NCBI GenBank assembly: GCA_037952775.1
Contig: JBANAY010000004.1
Coordinates: 12,028,001-12,092,000, forward strand
Length of the DNA stretch: 64,000 nt
From: Clonostachys chloroleuca
Lineage: Eukaryota > Ascomycota > Sordariomycetes > Hypocreales > Bionectriaceae
Direction of reading: 5' to 3'
A program made the position numbers and the translations under genes. Of this stretch, positions 23,777 to 35,799 are shown piece by piece. A model generated the notes under the pieces. That model saw nothing but the letters and a program-made list of their open reading frames with translations. It did no database searches and was not told where the DNA came from. The stretch's first letter is position 1; each line of letters opens with the position of its first letter.

Positions 23777-25234
23777 ATGTCAGATTCAGGAGAGACGTCG
23801 GTTCCGTCTCCGGAGTTTCTCTCCCAGAGCCGTGGACCGTCTATCAGAGGTGTCATATGGGTTTCTGTGATTTGCTCCATCATAATCGTCATAATGAGAG
23901 TGCACACTCGTATATTTCTACGCAGAGTGTTTGGGATTGATGATTGGTTTATCGTGTTTGCCATGGTAAGTAAAGACCTCGTCTCTGAGAAACCCTCCTT
24001 GGTGTTGGAGGGCATCCGCAGCAGCCACGGCGGTACCAAACAGCTTCGCTGACCGGTGCTCTAACTTCGTAGGTGCTCATCGCCGTATACGGCGCGGTCG
24101 TCGAGCTTGCTGTTCAAAAGGGCCTCGGACGGCATCTACAGTGGATGCTCATGGAGACCCCTGAGGATCTCGTCACTGTGGCTTTCCTGGGCCAGATCTC
24201 TCAGCCGTTCGTCGTCATGTCCTGCGCCATGGGCAAGGTCTCCTTCTCCTTGACTCTCATGCGGCTGGCCGCCCAGCGTTGGATTCACACTCTGTTATGG
24301 TTCCTGGTCATTTCCATGACGACTCTGCACATTCTCATCTCCATCATTGTCTTTGTGCGCTGCAAGGACCCTAGATCTACCTGGGACACCACTATCGTTA
24401 GCGAGTGCTGGCATCCCGAGACCTATCTGAACGTCATGTACTTCATCGGTGGTGAGTAACAGGTCTCCTTTCACTCGACAGCAAACTCGAATGTTAACAT
24501 AACCAAGCGTACTCCGCCGCGACCGACTTCATCCTCGCCCTCCTCCCCTGGGCTATGCTCTGGAACCTCAACATGAAGAAGAAGGAAAAGTTCGGCGTAG
24601 CCCTCGCAATGAGTCTAGGTGTCTTGTAAGCAGACTTGTCCAAACCTTCCTCAAGCCTTGCACCGACTAACTACTCCCCTCCAGCGCGGGCACCACGGCC
24701 ATCATCAAGTGCACCAAGCTCCGCGCCAACGCGACGAGCAAGGACCCGACCTTCGACGTCGGCGAGCTCCTCTGGTGGGCCGGCGCCGAGAACGGCCTCA
24801 TCATCACCGCCGCCTGCCTCCCGACCCTCCGGCCCCTCATGCGTGCCATGTTCCCCTCCACCGTCCGCTCGAGCGCGAACAACAACAACAACAACTCGTA
24901 CCCGCTCAAGAACGTATCCAACAACGTCAACATGTTCACGCCCAAGAAGCAGGGCCAGTGGACCGCCATAATCGAGTCCGAGGCGGGGCAGCCCGACACC
25001 GGATTCGACAACCAGAGCGACAAGAGCATACTGGACAAACATCAGAGCGGCGGTGGTAGCGGGAGCCCCGTCAGAGGGGGCACGAGTAGTCATTTGAGTA
25101 CGAGCAGTAGCCAGAACAATAATGCCCTGGTCGGTTCTAGGGAGGGTGGGGGGAGCGATGGACGGCCGCCGACGCAGATACACAGGACCTTTGAGGTGAA
25201 TGTCTCGTATCAGCAGAATGGTCAGGATGTATAA
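23777..25234 (+). CDS. Rhodopsin-domain (SAT4/Pth11-like) seven-helix membrane protein
   Basis: Exons 23777-23965, 24073-24451, 24508-24625 and 24685-25234; 411 residues. Residues 20-290 hold seven membrane segments with family hallmarks: RVHTRIFLRRVFGIDDWFIV near TM1-2, MSCAMGKVSFSLTLMRL around TM4, a conserved Cys pair (VRCKDPRSTWD and SECW), SAATDFILALLPW, and the basic loop MKKKEKFGVALAMSLGVFAG. The soluble tail (about 290-411) is disordered, with an Asn run and Ser/Gly repeats, and is probably cytosolic. The family includes Pth11-like receptors and many proteins of unknown ligand. The N-terminal CFEM domain of true Pth11 is absent. No frame breaks. Transcribed divergently from the P450 over a 2.9-kb spacer. 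Confidence 0.88.
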
Positions 25235-25638
25235 GGTTTGTAATTATCACCCTTTCAATAATAGGGATGGGACCCATTCTTCTGGTCTCCAACGGTTTGG
25301 CTGGTTTGGTTTTCATGGAGATTGAATGTCGGCAATTGTCTCATCTCCTGCAGTATCGAGGAATATGACTATGTACACGATGCAAATATGGCCTCCCAAT
25401 GAGACTTAAAATAAAGAAACATAACCATAACAACTTTAAAATGACTACTACTAGAGGTGAAAACGAAAAAGAAGTCATCTCTGTGTGAAAGATGGATGAC
25501 TGCCATCGACGACGGAAATTATGATGGTCTCCCATGCCATATATTAAGGCCGCCTTCTCCAGAGGAAATTTCCATTTTATTCCTTGAATACTTGATGATG
25601 AATAGCATATAAGTTTTCGACTACACTCGGCCATAATC
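25235..25638. other. 3'-to-3' intergenic region
   Basis: 404 bases between the convergent rhodopsin-like and oxidoreductase genes, AT-rich. Probably 3' UTRs; nothing else seen. Confidence 0.45.
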
Positions 25639-26794
25639 TCATGACAAAATAGCATCCTTGCCTGTCTTCGCACTCTCAATCACACCCTCAATAATACGGA
25701 GAACATCCCTGGCCTCGGTCGCCTTGACTGGGACCTCGCTCGCATCTCCACTGGCCACAGCCTTCGCAAACGCAGCATACAGGGCCTTGTACGTCTCGGG
25801 TTCCAGCGCGGGAACCGGCACCTCGCTAATCTTGCCATCGTCTCCCACGGTAGTCAGCCTGAAGCTCTCAAGGTCTTGCGCCCCGAACCCGGCATCTGTC
25901 GCCTTGCCGCCGGCTCGGAGGTGGTCCTCCTGAGGGTCGAGGCCCGTCGTGCGGAAACTGCCCTTGGTGCCTCTGACCCAGAACCGGGGTTGCGCCAATT
26001 CTGCGCTCAGCGCGCTGATGCGCAGGTTCACGATCAGGCCGTCGGCATATGTCAGCTCAATGGTCACGGCGTCAGGGTTGAAGAAGTCCGTCGTGCCGTT
26101 GCGCTGGTTCAACAAGCGGCCGTGGACCGCCTGGGGCAGACCGAAGAGCACGTAGGCCTGGTCGATCAGATGGGTGCCCAGGTCGAAGAGGGCGCTGCCG
26201 GCCTGCGGGATTCCGATCTGAGCCTTCCAGTTGGTGGGGGCGTCGGCCCTGTAGCGGTCAAAGTGGGAGTTGAACTCGACGACCCTCCCGAGCTGGCCCT
26301 GGCTGATGAGGTGCTTGACGGTGAGGAAGTCGAGGTCCCATCGCCGGTTCTGGTAGACGCAGATCAGACGGCCCTTGTCCTCGGCGATGGAGATGAGGTC
26401 CTCGGCCTGGGCTGATGTCGGGACGAACGGCTTCTCGACGAGGACGTGCTTGCCGGCTTCGAGCGCGGCCTTGGTCAGGTCGAAGTGGCTGTCGGGCGTT
26501 GTGCTGAGAACGACAATGTCCACTTCTGGGTCTGCGATGAGGGCATTTGCATCGTTGTAGTGCTTCAGATCCGGGTAGTCCGCCGGGGCCGAGTTGCCTT
26601 CTTTTGGCGAGCGTTGGACGATGCTGTGGAGGCGGAATTGAGGAGTGAGCTGGATGAAAGGGATGTGGAAGACCTTGGCCGAGAGGCTATCGTGATGGTA
26701 ATCGTCAGCGGAATCTTTACACTTGATGAGAGAGGGGCATTCGAGAGACAAACCCATATCCAATTACTCCGACATTGAACACCCGTTCGGCCAT
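25639..26794 (-). CDS. Gfo/Idh/MocA family NAD(P)-dependent oxidoreductase
   Basis: Exons 26794-26754 and 26686-25639, 362 residues. The first exon is only 41 nt and supplies the start of the Rossmann fold (MAERVFNVGVIGYG, continued as LSAKVFHIPF across a 67-nt intron), so the nucleotide-binding glycine motif is split by the intron. Further motifs are VDIVVLSTTPDSH, the family-defining HVLVEKP (catalytic Lys), YQNRRWDLDF and the C-terminal-domain GTHLIDQAYVLFG, whose His and Asp/Lys neighbours usually act in hydride transfer. It resembles the YdgJ/YvaA-type sugar dehydrogenases or D-xylose/inositol dehydrogenase relatives. Probably cytosolic; the substrate is likely a sugar or polyol and cannot be predicted. 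Ignoring the first exon would give a false start without the glycine motif. Confidence 0.92.
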
Positions 26795-27679
26795 GGTTGT
26801 TGCGGTTTGTGTGCTTTGCTTGATGCTGCTAGCTCTTAATCCACGACTTCAATGTAGGTAGGCTCTTTATATATGCGTATCTCGGTATTCTTCTGAAAAT
26901 TTCTCGATGATTTTCTCTCATCGAGGAATCGAGGGGAAGACCTCATAGTGGAGCCACCAGACGTTACCGTATGAGCCATCACCGGTTTGATTTTTAATCA
27001 GGTCACCACCAGCGTCGGCGATGCCTCGGTCGCATTCCACATTAGCTCATGTTCGCTCGCTTTCATGCCGTCGCGATTGGAAATAATTCATTAGCCCCAG
27101 ATCCCACGCGATTTGAGCTTCTAGGCTATCTTTACCTGCACAATGGTGATCAACGGCATCAGTGATCGGGTAATATAGTCGAATGGTCCAATCATATGGC
27201 AAATGTAATGCATCAAATCGAATCTTCCATTCTGTAGTTCCAAAGGGAGATCTTGTTCACAGATGTCGATATGACAGGGCTGAGCCTCGTTAGACATCCG
27301 TAGAAGACGTACATTTCTCACAATTGCGCGTTTCCTCTTGGACCATGCAGCTTATGCTACAAATGATTGGCTGCCTCACTACCCCTCCTCAAGCATGAAG
27401 GCTTCGCTGATTTTCAGTAACCCGGAAACGAAGTCACGCATAGTAGGACTCTTTGGTGTCTTTATTGAGATCAAAATAAACCGTTCGACATTGCGTAGCC
27501 ATAGCACTATCAGCTTCTGGGCAGCCTAGGGGAGCTCTTATCCTCATTTCCTGCCGTAGGCGTTACTGCGTATCGTGGTATGATCACGATCCGACACCAC
27601 GCGCCATATCTAAGCACAATTCTTACATTGGCTCGCCGTCAAGTATTCTTTGTTTTGACCTCATTCTTTAGCCTTGGTC
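26795..27679. other. Divergent intergenic region
   Basis: 885 bases between the oxidoreductase and the large Ser-rich gene. A minus-strand ORF at 27321-27121 has a faint methyltransferase-like look (CEQDLPLELQNGRFDLMHY) but no start, no SAM motif and no continuation. It may be a relic or chance. No other feature seen. Confidence 0.35.
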
Positions 27680-30600
27680 ATGTCGGAGGCACGGCAATAC
27701 GCAATAGACGCTGCTTATGAGACGACTGAGTTCGGATCCAAGCAGTTCCATGATAAAATCGATCAACAAAAACACAAGGCACTTCAAAATGAATCCCATC
27801 ATGATGCCGACCCTACGGGCTCGGGCTCTAGGTTCATCTTGCCTCTCCGGGAGGCCAAAGTTACTGATGTCGAAGCCAAACCAAACGATCACAAGAAGAG
27901 CAGAGGCTTCTTCAAACTCAGACAGCAGGTCTCACGACTTCACTTCAAGCGGGAGCCTACTCTTCCTATCTTGGCGTCTGAGAATATTGACCCCAGCAAT
28001 GCCAACGACAATAGTGGCGGTCGCAATGAGCCCCATGTCGATACATCACCAGAATCAGACACCGATGATAGCGACATTTCCTCCGTCAGTGATGACAGCG
28101 TCGACTCTGAGATTCATGAGAGCAAGGCCGAGACATCGGTCATTTCCGTTGAATTTATCGTTGAGGAAGTCGACCCACTAGATGACTCGTGGGATGCCCT
28201 TGAAGTCATCCATCCCTATAACATCGAGCATCCTAGAAGCCGCACCAATTCCTTTCACAAGGACTTAGACAAGGCGCTCGTGGCCGACCTACAAGGTCTC
28301 GATTGTTCGGACTCAGGCTCAGACTTAGATGAAGAGGAAGACGCTTTTTTTCTAAAACAGAGAGCCCTCCGTCGTCGTAGACAGATAAGCATGTCATCAA
28401 GTTTTGGCAAACGAACTCATGACCAAATAGATGACCGGTACGACAATGATGAGCCGAGTGGCGACGATGAACATCGGGGCATTCGTAAAATGCAGAAGAG
28501 AGTCTATAGGAGCTCATTATTATTTAATGATCCGCCGGTGCCGATTAGAGAGCCCTTTGAGTCGGATTCCGACGTCGAAGAAAGTGAAGCAGAAGATCAG
28601 CTCCTACGAGCCATGGAGCTTCCATTTTTCAGGTTAGAGGTCATGAGCGTGGATTCTGACTCCTCAGCTACATCTTCTGATCACACCGCACACTCTAAAT
28701 CTAATCCGCTACGACAGGAAGGCGAGGATGAACAAGTATCGGGTACAAGGAATACCGAAGAGGCGGTTGCAGATTCAAACGAAGCAAGTCCACCTTGGGC
28801 TGATAAAGCACGCGATGAGCCGAGCGCCATGGCTTCAGTTGAATTTCATAATAATACGTCTCGCTCTTCTACGAAATCGAATATAACCCCAGTATGTGGA
28901 TCTAATTCCATCGATAATACAGATTTAGAAAGCCTTTTCTCTTCATTCAGCGCATCATCGATAGAGTCCCTCACAACCCTTGATCAGAGACAGCGCAGTG
29001 GTGTAGCTCTCCTTACCGAACTGCTCTTCACCCACAGAGAGTTGAGTCCGTTGTACAAACTGGCTATTTCTCGAGTTGAAATCGGAAAGCTGAGAACGCA
29101 TCTCTATGGCTTCTTCCGAATATACGGCAAGGAACTACTCCGAGAGGCAAGTGACGAGAAAGAGAGGCTGGCTGCACAGTTCATCCGCAGATGCGCCAAG
29201 CTTCTCGCAAACGCCATCTGCCAAAGCCTTCAATCTGAGAGGGGGAAGAAGACTGGTCATCTTTGTTGTCCGTTGAACGTATTTCCATGGAGCAGAACGT
29301 GAATGAGTGGATTAACGCGTCATTGGCAAACGGAGAAGGTCTGATCCCGCAGGCGAACGAAGCGGATAATAAAAGAATAGCTTGCTCTTCGAGAGCTGAA
29401 ACGGTCTCTTCTGAATCGAGTAACGAGGACTACGAGGTTGTATATGAACAGGCCGAAGACTATTTGTTACTTAGTGAAGTTGAGCATTTCATCTTGTCCG
29501 CAGATGCTTTTTCAAACCTCAGACTTGCACTTAGGTCCTGGTTAAATCTGGACGACGGCAACCCAGCAGACCCGAATCCTAAAGCGAATGAAGACGAGGC
29601 GCCTCTGAACACCAATCCCAACACCGCTTCTTCGAAAGGAAACAGTCACAAACTTCTGGCTCTCAAATCTATGATTTGGAGAGCGGGAATGGCAATCTTT
29701 AATAAAGTACAAAATGTCTTTGTTCTTACTGGGTGCCGAGAGCCCGAACTAGTCGACGGATACCAACGTGTGCGTTGGAAGAATGTAAGTTCCATAATCA
29801 TGCCCAGTTTTGAATCGAGTTTTCGCGCCGGTGATTACTTACAAGAGGAAGAACAAAGGGAAGACTCTCTTTGAAGACTATGTAGAAAATGAACCAGGAG
29901 CATTGCAGGCGCTTGAGGCGTATCTCAATACCTGCGCATATCAGAAAAACAACACCGGGTCTGCATCATCCAGTTCTTCTTCAAACGAACAGAGAACTCA
30001 CAACACCAAGAGCTCAGATTCAGGCTCCAATAGCTCAAACACACTTCCAACAAATGTCTCTTGCCACAGCGGTCAAGGTGTGGACGCTGATGATACTACA
30101 AGAACGTTCGATAGGGACATCGAAATGACGGCCTCTACCTCTGAAACACTCCACTTGTTTACTTGCATTGAGCGAGGATTCCACAAGTTAGATTTTAATC
30201 AGAAAGTTGTTACGAATATTCCAAATGATCAGACATTGTTTGAATCTTTGCGAGAGGAGCATTACTGCGGATACCGGGGAAGTTGGAGACGAATCATTTC
30301 ACTCCGGGCCATTCAAAGTGTTCACTTCATGAAGGTATGCGGACAAAATGATCCAACCTCGATATTTATCTCTATAATCCCTGATAACTTTTCCTCTAGT
30401 TTGTATATGGCGGTCCCGGTTATATTGATCCACGATGCCATGAAGAAGTGTGTGAAAAGGGCAGGCCATGTGACTGCATCCCCCCGTCCCGGCTCGTCTG
30501 CCCGACTGGAACAGAATATAAATGCAGCCCGGTCCCCGCGAGACTGTCACCCCCTGTTGGGTCACGACTCATGATGGACTTCTTTACTGACCCAGCCCGC

Positions 30601-30888
30601 ATTTCCAAGAATTCTACATTTATCTTACAGCAGCTTCCTAAGAGGACGTATGGCGAGCTACGGAAGGAACAAGGGGAGTTGGTTGAAGCTTGGGGGATTT
30701 ACTTCAAGGAAGGCTGGAATTGGTCTAGGATATGGTGGGTTCTTGGGTTGGCTTTTTTCCCACCAAGCTTACTGTTTGGTATTCTGTGGAGTGTTCTGAG
30801 GCAGGATATTCAGGGTGCGTTTGGAGTTGCTAGCTGGTGGCTGACTTCGGCCACAATTCTTATAGGAATTTTGGGTACACAAGTATGA
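27680..30888 (+). CDS. Large acidic Ser-rich protein with conserved Cys motif and C-terminal membrane helices, one frame break
   Basis: Exons 27680-29784, 29846-30334 and 30400-30888, about 1,027 residues. Residues 1-400 are disordered, rich in Ser/Asp/Glu. The middle contains an alpha-helical region (GVALLTELLFTHRELSPLYK), an RVRW motif and the segment GKTLFEDYVENEPGALQALE. The C-terminal domain is the conserved part: LHLFTCIERGFHKL, SLRAIQSVHFMK joined to FVYGGPGYID across an intron, a Cys/His motif (CHEEVCEKGRPCDC), YKCSPVPARLSPPVGSRLMM, QLPKRTYGELR, and two membrane helices at the end. I recognise this as a widespread fungal family without known function. Exon 1 shifts frame at the G-run 29241-29245. 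One added G links QSLQSERG to EEDWSSLLSVERI and gives the phase needed at the first intron. Base composition is less GC-rich than flanking housekeeping genes. Confidence 0.8.
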
Positions 30889-31358
30889 TGATATTTTTTA
30901 TGTTTCCCTCGTCTGGTGATGCCTGTAGATCGGCATGATGCCAATGCGATGGATTGTTCAGTTCTCATTTCCGATATATGGGCTCATGTAAACACTTGGT
31001 CCTGATGGTTGAAGGAGGCTTAGTAAGGAACTCACCCATGAAACTTACGACTTGATCTAGGACGAGGAACTCAAGAGTTGACTCGAAATGTGTGTTCATT
31101 GTCTTTTCTGAAAAGGTGATAATATGAAGACATAATGATAGGCCTATTAATAAAATATATTGGAGATGTTGGATTCAAGGGGATACGTTTAATATGGACC
31201 TGGAGATATAAGTGGCAGTTTCATCACGTCGAGAACCCCGAACTTGCACCAGAGGCCTCACAAGATGTCGAATAATTAGCATAGCATGTGCTTCTATTAC
31301 TCGTAACTGTTTCCGGCACCGAGATCTGATATGTATTCTCACTAAAAAAAAAAAAACA
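30889..31358. other. 3'-to-3' intergenic region with poly-A run
   Basis: 470 bases between convergent genes, AT-rich, with a 13-base A run at 31344-31356 immediately beyond the stop of the minus-strand gene. Probably 3' UTR sequence. No gene seen. Confidence 0.5.
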
Positions 31359-33497
31359 TTAGATAAGGGCAACCATCTCATGTCCCCTTTCATGATTGCT
31401 CCCTTTCACCGCTACTCTCATGCCCCAAACTTGAGAGTTGTTAATGCTCTCTACTATATAGCAAGATTTCCCCGTAGCCGTAGATGTCAGCGCAAGTGCC
31501 ACAGTGTCTCCCAAAGTGCCACAAGCCTGGCCGTGCGGAGGACTTTTGTGCATAAGTAGAGCGGTATGCACTATAGCAATAACCATCTGTACGAATAATA
31601 ATGCAAATGCGAGTGGGATGGAGACACTTCCTTGAAGCTTGTATCCATAGCGGTGTTGATAGTATATCACATCCACCATCCGCAGGTTAGAAGAAGGGGG
31701 AAAACCCTCAATCCCTCTAAAAGTCGGTGCTGGGGAATGATGTGTGGTGGTTTTGGAAAAATACGTCAGGCCTCCCACAAAGTCAGCAAATCTACGAAAA
31801 AGACAGATAAAAATGCGGGAATCCGGGTCGGAGGGGAGTACGGCTCAAATTTCATCATGTATGCCAAAGTTGAAGCTGGCCGTGTCTCATTTCGGCCGTT
31901 CGGTATATCAAACACTTTTTCCAGCCATTCGGGGCCCATTTTGATGACGTTTTCGTGAGTTGAGGTCTCGGACATAAATTCTGCCACGTCTGAGAACGAC
32001 GTCTCCAGCTGCACAAAGGTACGTGGTTCTCCCACGTCCATCCAAACATCCGCTTCCACCCAACGGGCTTGTATGAGGCAGAGAGTTGTCGGCCAAGTTA
32101 GATTGTCAGAAACAGCCAAGTAGTCCCTTAGAATGACTGCAGCTGTAATTGGAACTGGAACCGTATCCTGAAGATCAGGGAAAATTGTAAAGGGTAGATC
32201 ATACGCTTTCCTAGCTTTTTGAAATGCCTCCAACTCTTCATTCAAGGTTACCTCTAAAGAGAAGTTTTTCTTGTGGAACGAACTTCCGAAGAAACTGAAT
32301 CTGAACACGTTCCCGCCGATAGGGGTGTATGGATTTTCTTCTTTGATTGACTCACTGCAATGCACTGCGACAAGTGGCTGTTTAATTTTCTCGGCTGGTG
32401 TATTGTCGGTTCTTTTCGGCTGTGACTTAAATATGCTGGGAAAGTTTCTACATTTCTGTTGAATGTATCTTATGGAATCCCACAACGGCTCGAACGAAAA
32501 TCCCATTGGGGCGGTAGCGCCGGCGGTTTCATAAGACTGACCGGAAAAGGACTCAGGATCGGTTGTTGTCAATGAGATTGGTCGACCCAATTTACGGTTT
32601 CCTGCTCTACCGTAGGAAAGGTTGGATATTTGTGAAATATAAGGCTTTCTGTCAAGTGTGTCTTCCAGCTCTAGTGCCAAGTTCGTCAAATTGGTAGGGG
32701 TGGCCAGTCCAGGTAAAACATTTAGTTGAATTGACCCTAACAAAGGGCCCGTGGTGGAGACCTTTGGATTTCCTTCATAATTCATGATGTAATAGTCGTC
32801 TGTAAAGATATAAATTTCTTGGTTTTGGTATCTTATCTCCGTGGTGTTACCAACTGCCCACCACGTCTGTCGAGGTATCAGAGCAATGGCAGAAAAGGGG
32901 CCAGCACCAATCCCAACCAAAGTAAGTAGCAGGAATAAACCAATCGTAATGGTATGAGAGGATCTTCTGGTTGTTGGTTTCAAGACGGTGTTCCAAAACT
33001 CGTGGCTGAAAAAGATATCCGAAGGGTGCAATAATATAATGGGGTGAAGCTAGAAACCCAACTTGCAAACCCCCGTCGCGAGTCAAGCAGTACCGAATTC
33101 GATGCAACATTACTTCAGCAAGAGAGATGAATATCAATGCTTCGTGTGCTTTAGCTGCAAACTGGAGAATACCAAGCTCTTCACTGGTTGGATGCGATGG
33201 TTCCCATTGTACTTGCTTGACATACAGCCCCAGCAATGCGAGGGTCACTGCTATAGCTGGCATATGGAACAGCATAAATCCCCGTAGAGCTATCCAGGTC
33301 TGATTTTTGGATATAGATAATGAAGAACTGGGATCATTCTGATCTCGCATGTCGCTTAGTTCTCCTGGATCAAGCAGGGAAGTCTCTGCTGTTGAAGACA
33401 CCCCACTTCGTGACTTTGAAAGATTCGTTTCGTTGTAATGATATAAGAACAGAAAAGTGTGAGGAGACAAATGGAAAGCTTCTATATGGGGTTGCAT
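31359..33497 (-). CDS. Fungal multi-pass membrane protein of unknown function, two frame breaks
   Basis: One intronless gene of about 712 residues read in three successive frames. Part 1 (from ATG 33497) has an Arg-Gly/His-containing first membrane helix (ALRGFMLFHMPAIAVTLALL), the conserved FAAKAHEALIFISLAEVMLH and HRIRYCLTRDGGLQVGFLASP. Part 2 continues with LLHPSDIFFSHEFWNTVLK, a membrane helix and a large probably extracellular domain with N-glycosylation sites. Part 3 holds the final helix (IPLAFALLFVQMVIAIVHTA) and a short tail. Removing one G from the GGGG at 33041-33044 joins parts 1 and 2 with the family pattern GFL.SP...FFS.EFW. Adding one base at the CCC of 31774-31776 joins part 2 (VDLLTLW) to part 3 (GGLTYFSK). 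The family is common and often expanded in filamentous ascomycetes; its function is unknown. It could be a decaying copy or an assembly artefact. Confidence 0.72.
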
Positions 33498-34854
33498 GGC
33501 CGTTTTATAGATGGTTCAGATCGACAGCAAGTGGAACTGGATGTAACCTGCTTATAGCATGAAGTATTGTAATATCTAGACGCTCAAAAGGATTTTTGGT
33601 GGTTGCAACGGCCCCCATACAGCAATCATACGTTAGGGTAATATCCACTATGCATTCTTGCATCAACTTCTTTTCTATATATAGCAAAAGGGCGAGAAAA
33701 GTCAATCAGCCAGACTATTAATAATACTATTGCATGAAAATTTTAAATTCCTTATGCACATTGGGTTTTTTTGTACGAGGTTTTCTGTCTTTATGTTGTG
33801 ATAAATTCATGTATTCGAAAGTTCGTAGGACAGTAATAGGTTGAGGTAGGATTCTGAGATTGACGACAATCAGGCCCTCAAAGAACCTTCCAGGAAAGAC
33901 CAGGGCGCAAAGTTTAAGCTAAATATGCCCATCCACTGTGAATTTAAGATTTTGAAGAGGAAGAGACCAGAAGGGAACAACTTAATCATCAAGTGAAAGA
34001 CCCCCATAGGTATCAACTTCAAAAGATAGAGTCAAGAAGGCCATTCCTATAGAACGAAAATTCAAGGATTATCGCGCTTATAGTGCCAACGCCCTCATAG
34101 TGTATGGCAAGTAAATTATGACGTAGCCCGTCAAAATTACCCCTCATTTTATATTTCGGAACATTTTTTAGACCCCAGAAATAATCTCAAGAAAAATTCA
34201 AGAGAAGAAGAAGGTACAGAGTCATAAATTAGAAAGAGATATTATAGGTCTATATAGGAGGATCGCGATGTTCAGCACCTGGCTAATAACTCTTCTCGAG
34301 GCGTGCGGCCATGCCTGTCGACAAAAACCTATGAAATATTTTGATGTTTGCCGGAAGGCATCTTTAGGGCGTTAGACCTATTATTCCTTCTTAGAAGGAT
34401 ACGCCACGGTGCGAATGAGAAGCTTGGGTTGTATCGTTATCACCATGACTTGATTATGTCACTAGATTGGCCTGTTCAGATAGAACAAGACTATGCCCCC
34501 TATCATCTGTGGACGCCACGCAACATCTTTGGCAAATTGCTATCCGCTCAGTGGGTAGGCTAATAAGTAAGGACTGGAGATCTCGTATCCGTCGCCAGTG
34601 GCGTAACAAGCTCGTTTCGCCCAGGCCAGTCCCACTGTCCAAGCAGCCAATCATGGAATTTTCGCTCCGAAAATGATTCAACTTGAGATAATGCGCAGTG
34701 AAAGCGCCACAAAATAATGGCATAGTCTTCTTGAGGACGCGACGACATATGAATGCACTTTCCCTGTATATATGGGCTTCAATGTAAGTATCATTTTGTC
34801 TGGACCTCTATTTTCTGGTCACCATCTCTCCTACTCTATCGCTACCCACTCACA
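33498..34854. other. Divergent AT-rich intergenic region, 1.36 kb
   Basis: Upstream of both the multi-pass membrane protein and the RTA1-like gene. Strongly AT-rich at 33,640-34,260 with TA-rich words. Short ORFs (for example 34348-34563 and 34467-34676) overlap on both strands and have no motifs. No gene seen. Confidence 0.45.
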
Positions 34855-35799
34855 ATGTCTCAGGTTCTTTACAACAACACAGAGCCTCCGTTTGGGCCAA
34901 TAGTCAACGGAACACAAATTGTCTTCTTCGAATATCGGCCGAACATTGGTGCTGCATGGGCATTTGTCGTTCTATTCGCTATTGCTGCTGCGATTCATTT
35001 CGGCATGTTAATATGGCTTCGGGCGTGGCACTTCATCCCGCTCACTCTCGGCCTCATCGGTGAGTCCTCAATATTTCAATCAGTCTCTCACATTACACTA
35101 ATAAATGAACTACCAGGCGAAGCGTTTGGATATTACGGCAGGGTTCGCGCGCACAGCGAACCCAACATCGCGGGTCCTTTCATCATGCAGAACATCCTCA
35201 TTCTTGGGTGCGCGCCCCTTATTGCAGCCACGGTGTACATGACTCTCGCGAGATACATCCGAGTCTTTGATATTCGCGACCGTATACACATCCCACCGCG
35301 TCTAATGACATTCTTCTTCGTCTTAGTTGACTTAGGATGCTTTGTCACCCAAGTCTTCGGCTCGGCGGCTCCCGCATCAGGCGATCCCCAGGGAATCGCC
35401 TTGGGTCGAACGCTCATCATATCTGGACTAATTGCGCAGCTTGTAGCGCTGGGGTTGTTTATTCTGATATTATTCATCTCGCATCGACTAGCAATAAGCG
35501 AAAGCATGGGCCTCAAAACTACTCCAATTACGATCTTCGGCTCCAAGTATTTCCATGCTACGTATTGCGTGGCCGGGGCCATGGTGGTGCGCAGTCTTGT
35601 TCGAGGAATCGAGTACTTGCAAGGAAACAAGGGTTTCATCATTGCACATGAAATTTTCATCTATCTTTTCGATGCCGCCCCGATGATTCTCGTTCCAGTG
35701 GTCTATGTCTTCATCCACCCTGGAAAACTTCTGAGGGATGCTGCAAAGGGAGTGTCCGACGGCACGGAGCTAGCGCGATATGACGTACTAAGTTCCTGA
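34855..35799 (+). CDS. RTA1-like seven-helix membrane protein
   Basis: Exons 34855-35059 and 35117-35799, 295 residues. The protein has seven predicted helices with the family motifs EAFGYYGR after TM2, the TM3 segment NILILGCAPLIAATVYMTLAR, FFFVLVDLGCFVTQVFGS in TM4, and RSLVRGIEYLQG followed by HEIFIYLFDAAPMIL towards the end. RTA1/RSB1 relatives sit in the plasma membrane and have been linked to resistance to aminocholesterol drugs and to export of sphingoid long-chain bases, so lipid or toxicant transport is plausible. The 57-nt intron (GTGAGT donor, CAG acceptor) is a multiple of three and has no stop, so an unspliced message would still encode a full-length protein with 19 extra residues between TM2 and TM3. 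The spliced form matches the family. Confidence 0.9.
   Translation: MSQVLYNNTEPPFGPIVNGTQIVFFEYRPNIGAAWAFVVLFAIAAAIHFGMLIWLRAWHFIPLTLGLIGESSIFQSVSHITLINELPGEAFGYYGRVRAHSEPNIAGPFIMQNILILGCAPLIAATVYMTLARYIRVFDIRDRIHIPPRLMTFFFVLVDLGCFVTQVFGSAAPASGDPQGIALGRTLIISGLIAQLVALGLFILILFISHRLAISESMGLKTTPITIFGSKYFHATYCVAGAMVVRSLVRGIEYLQGNKGFIIAHEIFIYLFDAAPMILVPVVYVFIHPGKLLRDAAKGVSDGTELARYDVLSS

Noticed and set aside
19015..26794. Secondary-metabolite gene cluster around the P450, rhodopsin-like protein and oxidoreductase
   Set aside because: No polyketide, peptide or terpene synthase, and neighbours are common housekeeping families.
27121..27321. Methyltransferase-like fragment on the minus strand
   Set aside because: Resemblance is limited to about 35 residues with no SAM-binding motif, start or spliced continuation.
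29230..29260. Programmed ribosomal frameshifting at the G/C runs
   Set aside because: The breaks occur in unrelated genes, in both directions, without a shared slippery heptamer or downstream structure; sequence error is simpler.
31344..31356. 13-A run as a retroposon tail
   Set aside because: It sits directly after the stop of a normal gene and has no flanking duplication or reverse-transcriptase sequence; likely 3' UTR.
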